DNA of 45,436 bases from Rhodocyclaceae bacterium (lineage in GTDB: Bacteria; Pseudomonadota; Gammaproteobacteria; Burkholderiales; Rhodocyclaceae). The notes beneath the pieces are model-generated. The model worked only from the letters and a program-made list of their open reading frames with translations. It made no database searches and was not told the origin of the DNA. Location of the stretch: NCBI GenBank assembly GCA_016718525.1, contig JADKDD010000003.1, positions 1-45,436 of the forward strand. The letters are read 5' to 3'. The stretch's first letter is position 1. The number at the start of each line of letters is the position of its first letter. Positions 26,150-34,880 of the stretch are shown in pieces. The position numbers and the translations under genes are program-made.

Positions 26150-28087
26150 ATGTCAATGTACCGCCAACTGTGGCTTTCCCTCATCGCTAGCATGGTGTTC
26201 GCGTGGATAGGTACCTCGCTGTTGTCGGTACATGTGGCGCGAACATTTATTGAGCAACACCTGAACACCGAAAATCGCCACCTGGCCAATTCGCTGGCGT
26301 TGTTTACGAGTCAGCAAAATCCGGATGCCACCACCATCGAACTGGCTGTCAGTGCATTGTTTGACGGCGGACAATACGAATCAATCGTCGTTCGCGACCC
26401 GAACGGAAAAACGATGGTGGAAAAATTTACCGCGCCGCGCGAACGAGACGTGCCGCAATGGTTCGTGCGAATGGTCGACATTCAACCTGCGTCAGGCGTC
26501 GCCCAAATCAACAGCGGCTGGATACAGCTGGGCGTAGTGACAGTGGTCGGCACCACCGAAGGTGTCTATGAACTGCTGTGGAGCAATACCAAAAAAGTTT
26601 TTGGCACCATGTTTGCGGCCTGCTTTTTTGCCGGTTTCCTGGTCAGCCTGGTGATGCGGCGCCTGCGGCGGCCATTGCAGGCAGTGGTCGAGCAAGCCAG
26701 TGCGATTGCCGATCGCCGTTTTGTAACGATTCCATTGCCCGGAGTGCCTGAATTGCGCCAACTGGCGATCGCCATGAACTTCGCCGTTTCGCGCCTGCAG
26801 GCAATATTTGAGGAAGAGGCAGCACGACTGGAAGACCTGCGTCATGTGGCACGCTGTGATGCACTGACCGGATTGGCCAATCGTGATTTTTTCATGAGCG
26901 AACTTGGGATCGCACTCGAAGAACAAGGACGAACCGCTGGCATTGTGATGCTGGTGCGCGTGCCCGATCTGCTGGCGATCAATCGCAGCCTGGGGCGCTA
27001 TGTCACCGACGACCTGCTGTGTCGCTTTGGCAGGGCACTGACGGAGGAACTGGCGAAGCACGATCAAGGGATGGCAGCGCGCCTCAACGGTGCTGATTTT
27101 GCAATGCTGCTACCCCTCGAGACAGATGCCAGCGCAGTGGCGATCTCACTCCATGAAACGATTGCCCAGGTGACAAGGGCCTTTTTTACCGATCAAGCAG
27201 CGGCGTATATCGCATTTGCCCGTTTGCCGGTCGGCCTGGACGCTCCTGAAGTGATGATGCAACTGGCCTCGGCAATGGTGCTGGCTGAAACCGCCGGGGG
27301 TGACAATCTGCGCGAAGCCACATTGGGTGCAAACCTCCCGCTGCCGGCAAACGTTCAGGAATGGGCCGAGCAGATGCGCCTCGCATTGGCTGAAAAATGG
27401 ACAAAATTGGAATTATTCCCTGTAGCGAATTTCACCGGTCAGGTCCTGCACTGCGATTCACCCTTGCGCCTGAAATTCAAAGAATTTGGCGAATGGGTAC
27501 AAGCCGGACATTTCATCGCCATCGCCGAGCGCTTGAATCTGACTCAAGATCTCGACCGGGTTGCCATTGCACTCGGGCTCAACGCACTGAAAAAGGACCA
27601 GCAACTAGTCGGACTGGCAGTCAACCTGTCGGCGGCTTCAATTTCAGTTCCACAATTCAGGCAGTCCTTGATTGCGCAACTAAGGCAACATCCCGCCGAA
27701 GCCAAACGGCTCTGGCTGGAAGTGCCGGAAGCCGGTGCGCTGAAGCACCCTGACGAGCTTCGCCGACTATGTCAGGAACTCGAAGCAACGCATTGCAAAG
27801 TTGGTCTTGAACATTTCGGGCGACAACTCAATCAGATCGGACACATCCATGACATCGGGCTGGACTACATCAAGGTCGACTCCAGCGCAATCCGCGGTAT
27901 TGACAGCAACGCCGACAACCAGTCCTTCCTGAAGGGTGTCTGTTCGATCGGACGCAATATCGGTCTGATGATCATCGCCGAAGGCGTGCGTACCAAGGCG
28001 GAGTTCGATACGCTAAAGGACCTGGGGTTTGATGGTGCCACCGGTCCATGGATAAAGTTCCCCGAACCGCCTCAGCCAACCGAATAA
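26150..28087 (+). CDS. lapD: LapD-type c-di-GMP receptor with degenerate GGDEF and EAL domains
   Basis: Inner-membrane protein that binds c-di-GMP inside the cell and sequesters LapG in the periplasm. Order: TM1 (8-28); periplasmic LapD/MoxY N-terminal domain (about 29-148) with 'SGWIQLGVV', Trp124 matching the LapG-contacting Trp of P. fluorescens; TM2 (150-168); HAMP ('RRLRRPLQAVVEQASAIADR'); a GGDEF domain whose motif reads NGADF (313-317), hence no cyclase activity; an EAL domain in which the EAL motif is lost and the catalytic acidic residues are replaced (LEHFG, KVDSS). It should therefore bind rather than cleave. Length 645, as in known LapD. Ribosome site aggatagga lies ahead of the ATG. 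Confidence 0.93.
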   Translation: MSMYRQLWLSLIASMVFAWIGTSLLSVHVARTFIEQHLNTENRHLANSLALFTSQQNPDATTIELAVSALFDGGQYESIVVRDPNGKTMVEKFTAPRERDVPQWFVRMVDIQPASGVAQINSGWIQLGVVTVVGTTEGVYELLWSNTKKVFGTMFAACFFAGFLVSLVMRRLRRPLQAVVEQASAIADRRFVTIPLPGVPELRQLAIAMNFAVSRLQAIFEEEAARLEDLRHVARCDALTGLANRDFFMSELGIALEEQGRTAGIVMLVRVPDLLAINRSLGRYVTDDLLCRFGRALTEELAKHDQGMAARLNGADFAMLLPLETDASAVAISLHETIAQVTRAFFTDQAAAYIAFARLPVGLDAPEVMMQLASAMVLAETAGGDNLREATLGANLPLPANVQEWAEQMRLALAEKWTKLELFPVANFTGQVLHCDSPLRLKFKEFGEWVQAGHFIAIAERLNLTQDLDRVAIALGLNALKKDQQLVGLAVNLSAASISVPQFRQSLIAQLRQHPAEAKRLWLEVPEAGALKHPDELRRLCQELEATHCKVGLEHFGRQLNQIGHIHDIGLDYIKVDSSAIRGIDSNADNQSFLKGVCSIGRNIGLMIIAEGVRTKAEFDTLKDLGFDGATGPWIKFPEPPQPTE

Positions 28088-28183
28088 TCAAAACATTCAC
28101 TGTCGCGCCAGTTAAATTAAACCCTCGCATCTGACATTGAGCATTGCAGGGAGCGTATATATCAGGGCTACTTGCCGAACAAA

Positions 28184-29398
28184 TCAAGTCACTACCGAAC
28201 TATTCATTACCCGTCCCTCACGTATCGGCAGATTGGCAATGGCTGCCAGCACGGCAAGCGCAATGTCGGCGTACCACATCCAGGTGAAATCGCCGAATGT
28301 CGCGATGGCCAGCCCGCCAAGATAGGCACCGAGGAAACCGCCGACCTGATGGCTGAACAAAGTCAGCCCGAACAAGGTGCCGAGGTAGCGGACACCGAAC
28401 AATTTGCCCACAATGGCGGCAGTCGGCGGCACCGTCGCCAGCCAGGTAAAGCCCAGACCGGCAGCGAAAATATAGAACGTCCAGTCGGTCTTTGGTGCCA
28501 GCAGGTAGCCGGCAATCAGGACCGCCCGCGATGCGTACATGACCGCCAGCACGTATTTGCTGCGGTAACGCGCGACACAACTCCCGGCGTAAAGACTGCC
28601 GAAAATATTGGCCAGACCGATGATGGCCAGCGACCAGCTGGCAACCGATGGAGGCAGACCGCAGAGGTCAATCTCGCCGGGCAGATGTGTCACCAGGAAG
28701 GCAATATGAAAACCGCAGGTGAAAAAACCGGCATGCAGCAGCAAATAGCTCGAGTCGCGCATGGCGTGACGAGTGGCTTGCCAGGCACCGTGGTCCTTGT
28801 CGCTATGCTCCACCGGTATCGGCCGGACAGAGGTCAGTTTCGCGACCAGCGGCAGCGCCAGCAGGGTCATCGCGGCCATGGACCACATGGCTCCCATCCA
28901 GCCGGTCAGCTGAATCAGTTTTTGCAGCACCGGCGCGAACACAAACTGGCCGAATGAGCCGCCGGCATTGATCACCCCGGAAGCGGTTCCTCGTGACTCC
29001 AACGGCAGACGCTGCGACGCGGCACCGATCAGCACGGAAAAGCTCCCCGCCCCGGCACCAATCGCCGTCAGCAAACCCAACGAAAATATCAGACCGATGC
29101 CGCTGCTCATGAACGGCGTGAGCGCGCAACCGAGAATCAGCAACCAGAGTCCGCCGATCAATACCACGCGCGGGCCGTAGCGATCCGCCGCCGCTCCCGC
29201 CAGCGGCTGGATGGCGCCCCAGCTGAACTGCCCGACAGCCAGCGCAAGACTGATGGTGGTGATGCCCAGCCCGGTTGATGTATTGAGCGGACCGACGAAC
29301 AAGCCAAGCGACTGGCGTGCACCCATGGTGATGGCCAGGATGCCTGCTGCGGCCAGCGTGACGATCAGTACTTCAGGTTTGCGCAGCGATTGGAACAT
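28184..29398 (-). CDS. Major facilitator superfamily transporter
   Basis: Polytopic membrane protein of 404 residues with about 12 hydrophobic helices in two sets of six. 'GARQSLGLFVGPLN' in TM1, 'GAAADRYGPRVVLIGG' (the A-like loop 2-3 motif), 'RGTASGVINAGGSFGQFVFAPV' in TM5 and 'FGVRYLGTLFGLTLFSHQVGGFLGAYLGG' in the second half are typical of the oxalate/formate-antiporter-like and monocarboxylate-like MFS groups. Substrate cannot be predicted. It converges on lapD. Confidence 0.9.
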   Translation of the reverse strand: MFQSLRKPEVLIVTLAAAGILAITMGARQSLGLFVGPLNTSTGLGITTISLALAVGQFSWGAIQPLAGAAADRYGPRVVLIGGLWLLILGCALTPFMSSGIGLIFSLGLLTAIGAGAGSFSVLIGAASQRLPLESRGTASGVINAGGSFGQFVFAPVLQKLIQLTGWMGAMWSMAAMTLLALPLVAKLTSVRPIPVEHSDKDHGAWQATRHAMRDSSYLLLHAGFFTCGFHIAFLVTHLPGEIDLCGLPPSVASWSLAIIGLANIFGSLYAGSCVARYRSKYVLAVMYASRAVLIAGYLLAPKTDWTFYIFAAGLGFTWLATVPPTAAIVGKLFGVRYLGTLFGLTLFSHQVGGFLGAYLGGLAIATFGDFTWMWYADIALAVLAAIANLPIREGRVMNSSVVT

Positions 29399-29419
29399 GG
29401 CGACCCTGTGTGAGGTTGT

Positions 29420-29718
29420 TCAGCGCATTTTAAGGCGAGCGCCGCGCAAGTCGCATTGCACATCGCCCGCCGGCGAATGACGGCGTTGGCGCTCCGCCAA
29501 GCGGACATCCCGCCATGCAGAACACGCCAGCACCAACTGGCATGTCAGGCAACCTTCGAGCTTTCCTGCCGTGACCAAGAGGTCTTCAATCGACGTTGCT
29601 TGCAATACTGATCTCGCAAGCAACCATGCGCCGGTGCAGGCTGGCTCGTGATCAATTCCGCTGCATGCCGGGCAGAAATACGCGATGCGTTTGTCGGCCC
29701 GGGAAACTCGTGATCGCT
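29420..29718 (-). other. Possible small cysteine-containing frame downstream of PPK2
   Basis: On the minus strand, a frame open from within the ppk2 end down to 29420 reads 'RIAYFCPACSGIDHEPACTGAWLLARS' and continues with further Cys residues (TCQLVLACSAW) to a TGA. Its codon use looks gene-like, and CxxC pairs suggest metal binding, but no ATG or well-placed ribosome site is visible; TTG at 29623 is the only start seen. Otherwise the 320 bases between the MFS gene and ppk2 hold nothing I recognise. Confidence 0.25.
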
Positions 29719-30906
29719 TTACAAGACCGCGCCGGATTGTTCTCCACGCTCATACACGATGTGCGCCCTGCCAACCAACAGCGAGTCAAGTGCACCGATT
29801 TGCTTCAGGTCTTTGTTGGTGTAGGGCAGTTTGTGCAGGATGTAACGCAGCGCATTCAACCGCGCGCGCTTCTTGCAATCGGACTTGATGACGGTCCATG
29901 GCGCATCTGCCGTGTCGGTATGAAAAAACATGGCCTCTTTGGCCTTGGTGTAGTCATCCCATTTGTCGAGTGAGGCCAAGTCAATCGGTGACAATTTCCA
30001 CTGTTTGAGTGGATGAGTCTCGCGCTCCTTGAACCGTCTGCGCTGTTCTTCTCTCGATACCGAAAACCAGAACTTGATCAGGTGTACCCCGCTTCTGACC
30101 AGTGTTCGTTCAAACTCCGGCGTCTGGCGCATGAATTCCTCATACTGACTGTCATTGCAAAATCCCATCACCCGTTCGACCCCGGCGCGGTTATACCACG
30201 AGCGATCAAACAGGGCGATTTCGCCAGCAGTCGGCAGATGCTGCACGTAGCGCTGGAAGTACCATTGTCCGCGCTCAGTGTCGGAGGGTTTTTCCAGCGC
30301 CACCACGTGCGCGCCGCGCGGGTTGAGATGTTCCATGAAGCGTTTGATCGTACCACCCTTGCCCGCCGCATCGCGACCCTCAAACAGGATCACTACTTTT
30401 TGCCCGGTTTCCTTCACCCAGGCCTGCAGCTTGAGCAACTCAACCTGCAAGTGATATTTCTGCCTCTCGTAGTTCTTCCGCGTCATGAGATGTCGATAAG
30501 GATAGCCGCCGTTGCGCCAACCTGCGGCAAGCTCCTCATCGGGATGCTGGCTTGCCTCAACTTCTCGTTGCAACAGCGCATCTTTGAGCGCCTCAACGTC
30601 GTCCGGCGAAGCGCCGGCGACAACGGCTTGCAGAGCCTGCGCCAACGACGCACCCTCGCCAGGCTTAGCATGCGCGATGATGTCGCGAATAGCTTCACTT
30701 TTCGAATCACGCGCAGCTGCAGAACGATCCTCGACGACGAAGCGTTGAATTCCCGAGGCCGTGCCCGATGGCGCAACGTCGCCGGAAACCGGTCGTCGGA
30801 GCGGCTTCGCTTTGGCGATGTTGTCGCCCGCCATCTTGTCAGGCAACCTGGGTTTGCTTGCGCTTTGTTTGCGCGAAATTTTGGGCGGCAGTGTTTTCGA
30901 TACCAC
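29719..30906 (-). CDS. ppk2: Polyphosphate kinase 2
   Basis: Transfers phosphate between polyphosphate and nucleoside diphosphates (ATP/GTP regeneration). The catalytic domain starts near residue 140: 'YERQKYHLQVELLKLQAWVK', Walker A 'FEGRDAAGKGGTIKRF' at about 175-190, 'LEKPSDTERGQWYFQRYV', Walker B 'LFDRSWYNRAGVERVMGF' and lid helices 'FKERETHPLKQWKLSPIDLASLDKWDDYTKAKEAMF'. An N-terminal extension of about 130 residues, Lys/Ala/Pro-rich at first, then helical, is longer than in most single-domain PPK2. Start is GTG with a strong GGAGGAG ribosome site at 30911-30917. It is divergent from hsp20 across a 249-bp region with an FNR-type box. Confidence 0.95.
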   Translation of the reverse strand: MVSKTLPPKISRKQSASKPRLPDKMAGDNIAKAKPLRRPVSGDVAPSGTASGIQRFVVEDRSAAARDSKSEAIRDIIAHAKPGEGASLAQALQAVVAGASPDDVEALKDALLQREVEASQHPDEELAAGWRNGGYPYRHLMTRKNYERQKYHLQVELLKLQAWVKETGQKVVILFEGRDAAGKGGTIKRFMEHLNPRGAHVVALEKPSDTERGQWYFQRYVQHLPTAGEIALFDRSWYNRAGVERVMGFCNDSQYEEFMRQTPEFERTLVRSGVHLIKFWFSVSREEQRRRFKERETHPLKQWKLSPIDLASLDKWDDYTKAKEAMFFHTDTADAPWTVIKSDCKKRARLNALRYILHKLPYTNKDLKQIGALDSLLVGRAHIVYERGEQSGAVL

Positions 30907-31038
30907 GTCTACTCCTCCGAACCATGAAGCGATCTATTGGACCTGAAATAACGACATTGCGCTACCGCTTAATCTTGCGCCAAATCCTCACAGCGCAAGT
31001 CGAAATCCGCGACGAAAACCAGACTGTATCGACATCTG

Positions 31039-31052
31039 TTGACATAGATCAA
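31039..31052. promoter_or_regulatory. FNR/Anr/Dnr-type box between ppk2 and hsp20
   Basis: TTGAC-ATAG-ATCAA matches the TTGAT-N4-ATCAA consensus of Crp/Fnr-family oxygen or NO regulators in 9 of 10 specified positions. It lies 104 bases upstream of the hsp20 start and 132 bases upstream of the ppk2 start, so either gene could be controlled by low oxygen or nitric oxide. Confidence 0.6.
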
Positions 31053-31069
31053 ATCGACTTTATTTCGGG

Positions 31070-31098
31070 CTTGAAAGATTGTCGTGCGCCCTGCATAT
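31070..31098 (+). promoter_or_regulatory. Candidate heat-shock (sigma-32) promoter of hsp20
   Basis: CTTGAA (31070-31075), 13 bases, then CCCTGCATAT (31089-31098), resembling CTTGAA-N13..17-CCCCATnT. The -10 half is imperfect. It would start transcription about 50 bases before the hsp20 ATG. Confidence 0.4.
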
Positions 31099-31155
31099 CG
31101 CGCCATGGCGACGCCGTGGTGGTGCCGCCGCAATCAAACACAAAGGAGCATTACC

Positions 31156-31584
31156 ATGAACTCATTGATACGCCGCGGCAGCCTTTTTGATGATTTCTTG
31201 CGAGACGTTGCGCCTGGCTACTTCGTTGCACCGTTGCACGGCGACCCTTTGCCGGCACCATCAAGTATCAAGATTGACGTCAAGGAAAATGATAGCGCCT
31301 ATACGGTGCAGGCCGAGGTTCCGGGCGTCAGCAAGGACGACATCCATATTTCACTTGACGGCAACATCGTCACCGTGAGCGCGGAAGTCAAACAGCAAGA
31401 CAGTCAAGTCAAAAATGAAAAAACTTTACGCACCGAACGTTATTACGGTGCGGTGTCGCGCAGCTTCCAACTGCCCCAGGATTTTGATCAGGGCAGCTCT
31501 CGGGCGAAATACGACAACGGTGTGCTGACCCTGACACTGGCCAAGAAAGGTGGCGGAACTCCCAAGCGCCTGACGATTGATTGA
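31156..31584 (+). CDS. Hsp20/alpha-crystallin small heat shock protein
   Basis: ATP-independent holdase chaperone of 142 residues. After a short N-terminal arm ('MNSLIRRGSLFDDFLRDVAPGY'), the alpha-crystallin domain runs from about 38 to 132: 'IKIDVKENDSAYTVQAEVPGVSKDDIHISLDGNIVTVSAEV', 'RYYGAVSRSFQLPQDF' and 'AKYDNGVLTLTLAKK' with the conserved GVLTL. The end 'PKRLTID' stands in for the IxI tail. Ribosome site AAGGAG fixes the start at 31156. The neighbouring ppk2 gene is divergent. Promoter signals for heat shock and anaerobiosis are described separately. Confidence 0.95.
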   Translation: MNSLIRRGSLFDDFLRDVAPGYFVAPLHGDPLPAPSSIKIDVKENDSAYTVQAEVPGVSKDDIHISLDGNIVTVSAEVKQQDSQVKNEKTLRTERYYGAVSRSFQLPQDFDQGSSRAKYDNGVLTLTLAKKGGGTPKRLTID

Positions 31585-31617
31585 TCGCTGCTGCGAAAGC
31601 TGATGCCAATGGAAACT

Positions 31618-31650
31618 CGGTGGATGATGTGTCGAACATATCATCCACCG
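31618..31650. terminator. Hairpin between hsp20 and chrA
   Basis: Perfect 11-bp inverted repeat (cggtggatgat / atcatccaccg) with an 11-base loop in the 91-bp gap between convergent genes. There is no T run on either side, so its efficiency is unclear. Confidence 0.5.
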
Positions 31651-31675
31651 GATCGGGCATGCTTCTGAGTGGTGG

Positions 31676-33013
31676 TCAGGCAATGGCTAACATCGCGCCA
31701 ATTGCGCCGCACACCACAAGCACCCAAATGACGTTGATCTGACAACGGATCAGCGCGACAGTTGCGCCGGTTGCAATGATCACGCTAATCCAATGAACAC
31801 CTCCGGCAAACAATGACGCAGAGTCCCCGTTTGGCCAAAACACGTGCCAGGCAAAAAACAGCGCGAGATTGGCGATCACACCAACGACTGCTGCCGTGAT
31901 TGCGGTCAGTGGTGCGGTGAACTTGAAGTCGTCACGCGTCGATTCCACCACCGGCCCGCCGGCCAGAATGAAAATGAACGAGGGAAGAAAGGTAAAAAAG
32001 GTCACCACGCAAGCCGCAATGGTGCCCGACATAAATGCAGATCCAGCCACCACGGCTTTGGTCACGCCGCCGACGTAGCCGACGAAGGCGACAATCATGA
32101 TCAGCGGTCCCGGCGTTGACTCGCCGAGCGCCAGTCCGTCAATCATCTGTGATGCCGTCAGCCATTGGAACTGCTCGACCGCACCCTGATACACATATGG
32201 CAAAACCGCGTAAGCGCCACCAAAGGTGAGCAGCGCCGCCTTGGTGAAGAACCATCCCATATCAGCCAACGCACTGCCGACACCAGTAATGGAGATCAGC
32301 GCAGCCATGGCAACACACCACAAGCCGATACCAACACCGCCGGTGAGGATCACTCGCGACCAACGCAAGGTGGCGTGCGCTGGTGTCGGTGTCGTATCGT
32401 CAATGATGGCGGCGATGCCACCATGATGCTTTGCGCCGTGCCCCGTTTGCGCGTGAAACGCCGCCGGCATCCAGCGCCCCAGCAGCATGCCGATCAAGGC
32501 TGCGCTGATAATGATCAACGGAAAATAGACGTTGAATACAAACAGCGCCAGAAAGGCGGTGGCGGCCACGGCGATCAGCGCCGGATGACGCAAGGTCCTC
32601 GTGCCGATTCGCCAGGCGGCAAAGAGCACGACGGCCACCACTGCCGGCTTGATGCCGGAAAAGATTCCGGCGATCAACGGCACATCACCGAAGGTCAGGT
32701 AGGCATAGGACAATCCAATCAGCAACACCAGCGAGGGCAGCACGAAGAGCGCGCCGGCGAGGATACCGCCCCATACACCGTGCATTAGCCAGCCTAAATA
32801 CGTGGTCAGTTGCTGCGCCTCGGGACCCGGCAAAACCATGCAGTAATTCAAGGCATGCAAAAACCGCCGCTCCGAAATCCAGTGTCTGGTTTCCACCAGT
32901 TCGCGATGCATGATGGCGATCTGACCGGCCGGTCCGCCAAAGGAAATGAAACCAAGCTTGAGCCAGAATTTCATGGCGGCGGCAAAGGTGATTGCTGGTT
33001 TCACGGCAGTCAT
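31676..33013 (-). CDS. chrA: Chromate transporter ChrA (long, two-domain)
   Basis: Inner-membrane protein of the CHR family, which expels chromate. Of 445 residues, both CHR halves are present: the first with 'LGFISFGGPAGQIAIMHRELV' and 'NYCMVLPGPEAQQLTTYLGWLMHG', the second with 'KAALLTFGGAYAVLPYVYQGAV' and 'ALGESTPGPLIMIVAFVGYVGG'. About ten hydrophobic helices with a His-rich cytoplasmic linker (near residues 185-205). No chrB regulator is adjacent. It stands between hsp20 and the cyclase gene; near the arsenic operon it adds to a metal-resistance theme, but lies in a separate unit. Confidence 0.95.
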   Translation of the reverse strand: MTAVKPAITFAAAMKFWLKLGFISFGGPAGQIAIMHRELVETRHWISERRFLHALNYCMVLPGPEAQQLTTYLGWLMHGVWGGILAGALFVLPSLVLLIGLSYAYLTFGDVPLIAGIFSGIKPAVVAVVLFAAWRIGTRTLRHPALIAVAATAFLALFVFNVYFPLIIISAALIGMLLGRWMPAAFHAQTGHGAKHHGGIAAIIDDTTPTPAHATLRWSRVILTGGVGIGLWCVAMAALISITGVGSALADMGWFFTKAALLTFGGAYAVLPYVYQGAVEQFQWLTASQMIDGLALGESTPGPLIMIVAFVGYVGGVTKAVVAGSAFMSGTIAACVVTFFTFLPSFIFILAGGPVVESTRDDFKFTAPLTAITAAVVGVIANLALFFAWHVFWPNGDSASLFAGGVHWISVIIATGATVALIRCQINVIWVLVVCGAIGAMLAIA

Positions 33014-33116
33014 TGACTTAGCGCTTCATCGTTAACGAATCGTTGCTACCGGGCAACGTTTGGGGGTGGGGCAGCGTGTCAAATTGCCGGGGTTTGCCTT
33101 GCATTCGCCGACGCGT

Positions 33117-34316
33117 TTAAACAGCAACCACCATCGCCTGCAATGGCTCGCGTTTGCCTTTGGCGATGATCTCGCGTTGCATGACACCCGGAAGTCCGGC
33201 GGCCCTGCACGCCTCCCGCGAAATCAGTAACTCTCCTGCCTTCGCGGCATCACAAAGGCGTTTCGCAGTGTTTACGGTGTCGCCAATGAAATCGTAGGCT
33301 TTCACGCCGACACCGCCGAGCACGCCTTCAACCACCGGTCCGTGGTGCAATCCGGCACCCGCCGCCAGGTTCGATTCGGCCAGCATGCGCTGGGCGGCGG
33401 CGAGCATGCGCGACCCGTCGGTCGCTGCCATCGCAGTCTCGGCGAAAACCGCCATCACTTCATCGGCGGTGTATTTGATTTTGATGGTGCGACCTTCGCC
33501 CAGCGTTTCCTCGGCGACGCGGTAGTATTGGTTGAGCAAGCCGACCACCGCCTCGGGTGCTTGCTGTTCGCTCCACGCAGTAAACCCGCGGATGTCCATA
33601 AACAAGACTGCGCGGTTAACGCGCTGCATCGCCAATGTGCTTTCGTCGGCAATTGCACGGTCGAGAATGCCGCGCCCGAGCGACCACTCCGAATACTGCC
33701 GGAGCCGCGCGGTCAGCGCCCTGACGGTGGCCATCGAGCGGCGCAAATTGATGTCGGCAAATCCGAGCAGTACGCCCAACAAGAGCAGCACAATGGCCAA
33801 AAAGCCGTGGGCCGAGTCCTCGAAAAAAACACTGACGGACAGCGGAGTCCCGCTTGAACGTGCCTCAAACAACGCATACATGACGACCGGAACGGCAGAA
33901 CGCAGGACATTCTCCGCCATTACAAAAATCCCTGACAACGCACCTTTCTGTGTCTGCATCGCCTGAAGCAAACCAAAGGCCAGTGCAAATCCCCAATACG
34001 CCTGATGGTGCGATTGCTCGAAAAATCCGACACCTTCAATCCCTGCCTCCAGCATTGAATAAAACAGTGGTCCGGAAAGATTGCCCAGAATCACCCGTAT
34101 CCGGCTGCGCCCGCCCAGCCATGCCATCAAAAAGGCCTGCGAAACGCCGGCTACCAGCAGCAGGTAAGGATCGATGCTGAGGAAATAATTCGGTTTTGCC
34201 AGAAGCGCTTCGAGGATCACTAACACCAACGGGACATGTCCGCTGTGCGTAAAAAAATCGCGAGTGGCGCGAGCGAACAGGGTTTCGGTGGGGAGTGCAG
34301 TCTGGTTCATTGACAT
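33117..34316 (-). CDS. Membrane-bound class III adenylate/guanylate cyclase
   Basis: Protein of 399 residues. The first about 190 residues form a membrane region with roughly six hydrophobic segments (for example 29-40, 50-66, 106-118, 170-186). A catalytic domain follows from 233: 'AVLFMDIRGFTAWSE' with metal-binding Asp241, 'KYTADEVMAVF' with second metal Asp285 and Lys281, and 'KAYDFIGDTVNTAKRLCDA' with Asn349 and Arg353 for the transition state. The set is complete, so it should be active; cAMP is more likely than cGMP, but this cannot be settled by eye. It is divergent from arsR by about 150 bases. The membrane part is not a family I can name. Confidence 0.9.
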   Translation of the reverse strand: MSMNQTALPTETLFARATRDFFTHSGHVPLVLVILEALLAKPNYFLSIDPYLLLVAGVSQAFLMAWLGGRSRIRVILGNLSGPLFYSMLEAGIEGVGFFEQSHHQAYWGFALAFGLLQAMQTQKGALSGIFVMAENVLRSAVPVVMYALFEARSSGTPLSVSVFFEDSAHGFLAIVLLLLGVLLGFADINLRRSMATVRALTARLRQYSEWSLGRGILDRAIADESTLAMQRVNRAVLFMDIRGFTAWSEQQAPEAVVGLLNQYYRVAEETLGEGRTIKIKYTADEVMAVFAETAMAATDGSRMLAAAQRMLAESNLAAGAGLHHGPVVEGVLGGVGVKAYDFIGDTVNTAKRLCDAAKAGELLISREACRAAGLPGVMQREIIAKGKREPLQAMVVAV

Positions 34317-34442
34317 AGTATGCCGCAGACAGAACCGTCGCGCCCCGCCGCGCGGCCGGACAACGATGCCCGCCTCACCTCGCGGCTAAGGGTCAAACGA
34401 CGAGCATTCGACTTCTGATCATGCGCTTGCCGCGCTCAACCT

Positions 34443-34462
34443 ATATACACGGTCGTGTATAT
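34443..34462. promoter_or_regulatory. ArsR operator
   Basis: Perfect palindrome ATATACACG-GT-CGTGTATAT, ending 8 bases before the arsR ATG. ArsR-type repressors bind AT-rich 12-2-12-like dyads over their own promoter, so this is very probably the autoregulatory site. Confidence 0.8.
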
Positions 34463-34470
34463 TTGGTTTC

Positions 34471-34809
34471 ATGGACGCAAAATCGATATTTGACCTGCTT
34501 GCCGACACCACCCGGCGCCGCATGCTCGCCCTGCTCTTTCATCGCGGCGAGCTTTGCGTGTGCGAGCTGATGGCAGCACTGGATGACATTCAACCGAAAA
34601 TTTCCCGTCATCTTGCCTTGATGAAAGATGCCGGCCTTGTCGTCGCAAGGCGCGAAGGTACCTGGATGCATTACCGGCTGGCGGAAAAACTGCCTGCATG
34701 GACAACAGACTTGCTCACCACACTGACCAGCGGGGCCGTACCGGAACTGAAAGCCGATCTGAAACGTCTGGCGGCCATGCGTGACCGTCCCGAGCGTTGC
34801 GCTTCATGA
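34471..34809 (+). CDS. arsR: Arsenite-responsive repressor ArsR
   Basis: Winged-helix repressor of 112 residues that leaves DNA when it binds As(III). The HTH is 'LCVCELMAALDDIQPKISRHLALMKDAGLV', with the classical As-binding vicinal cysteines Cys29 and Cys31 in the ELCVCEL motif; another Cys is at 110, close to the C-terminus. It leads an arsR-arsC-acr3 operon and has a perfect palindromic operator just upstream. Confidence 0.96.
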   Translation: MDAKSIFDLLADTTRRRMLALLFHRGELCVCELMAALDDIQPKISRHLALMKDAGLVVARREGTWMHYRLAEKLPAWTTDLLTTLTSGAVPELKADLKRLAAMRDRPERCAS

Positions 34810-34880
34810 GTAAAGCGCATCCCGGTTTTCAGTAAACCTGCTCGTCTTCTCACGAAGGCATCTATAGGACATCCGTTCAA

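Noticed and set aside
28172..28957. Plus-strand 261-codon frame
   Set aside because: It is antisense to the MFS transporter, rich in Gln/Arg/Gly/His, and has no family resemblance.
30013..30927. Plus-strand 304-codon frame
   Set aside because: Antisense to ppk2, whose motifs are unambiguous.
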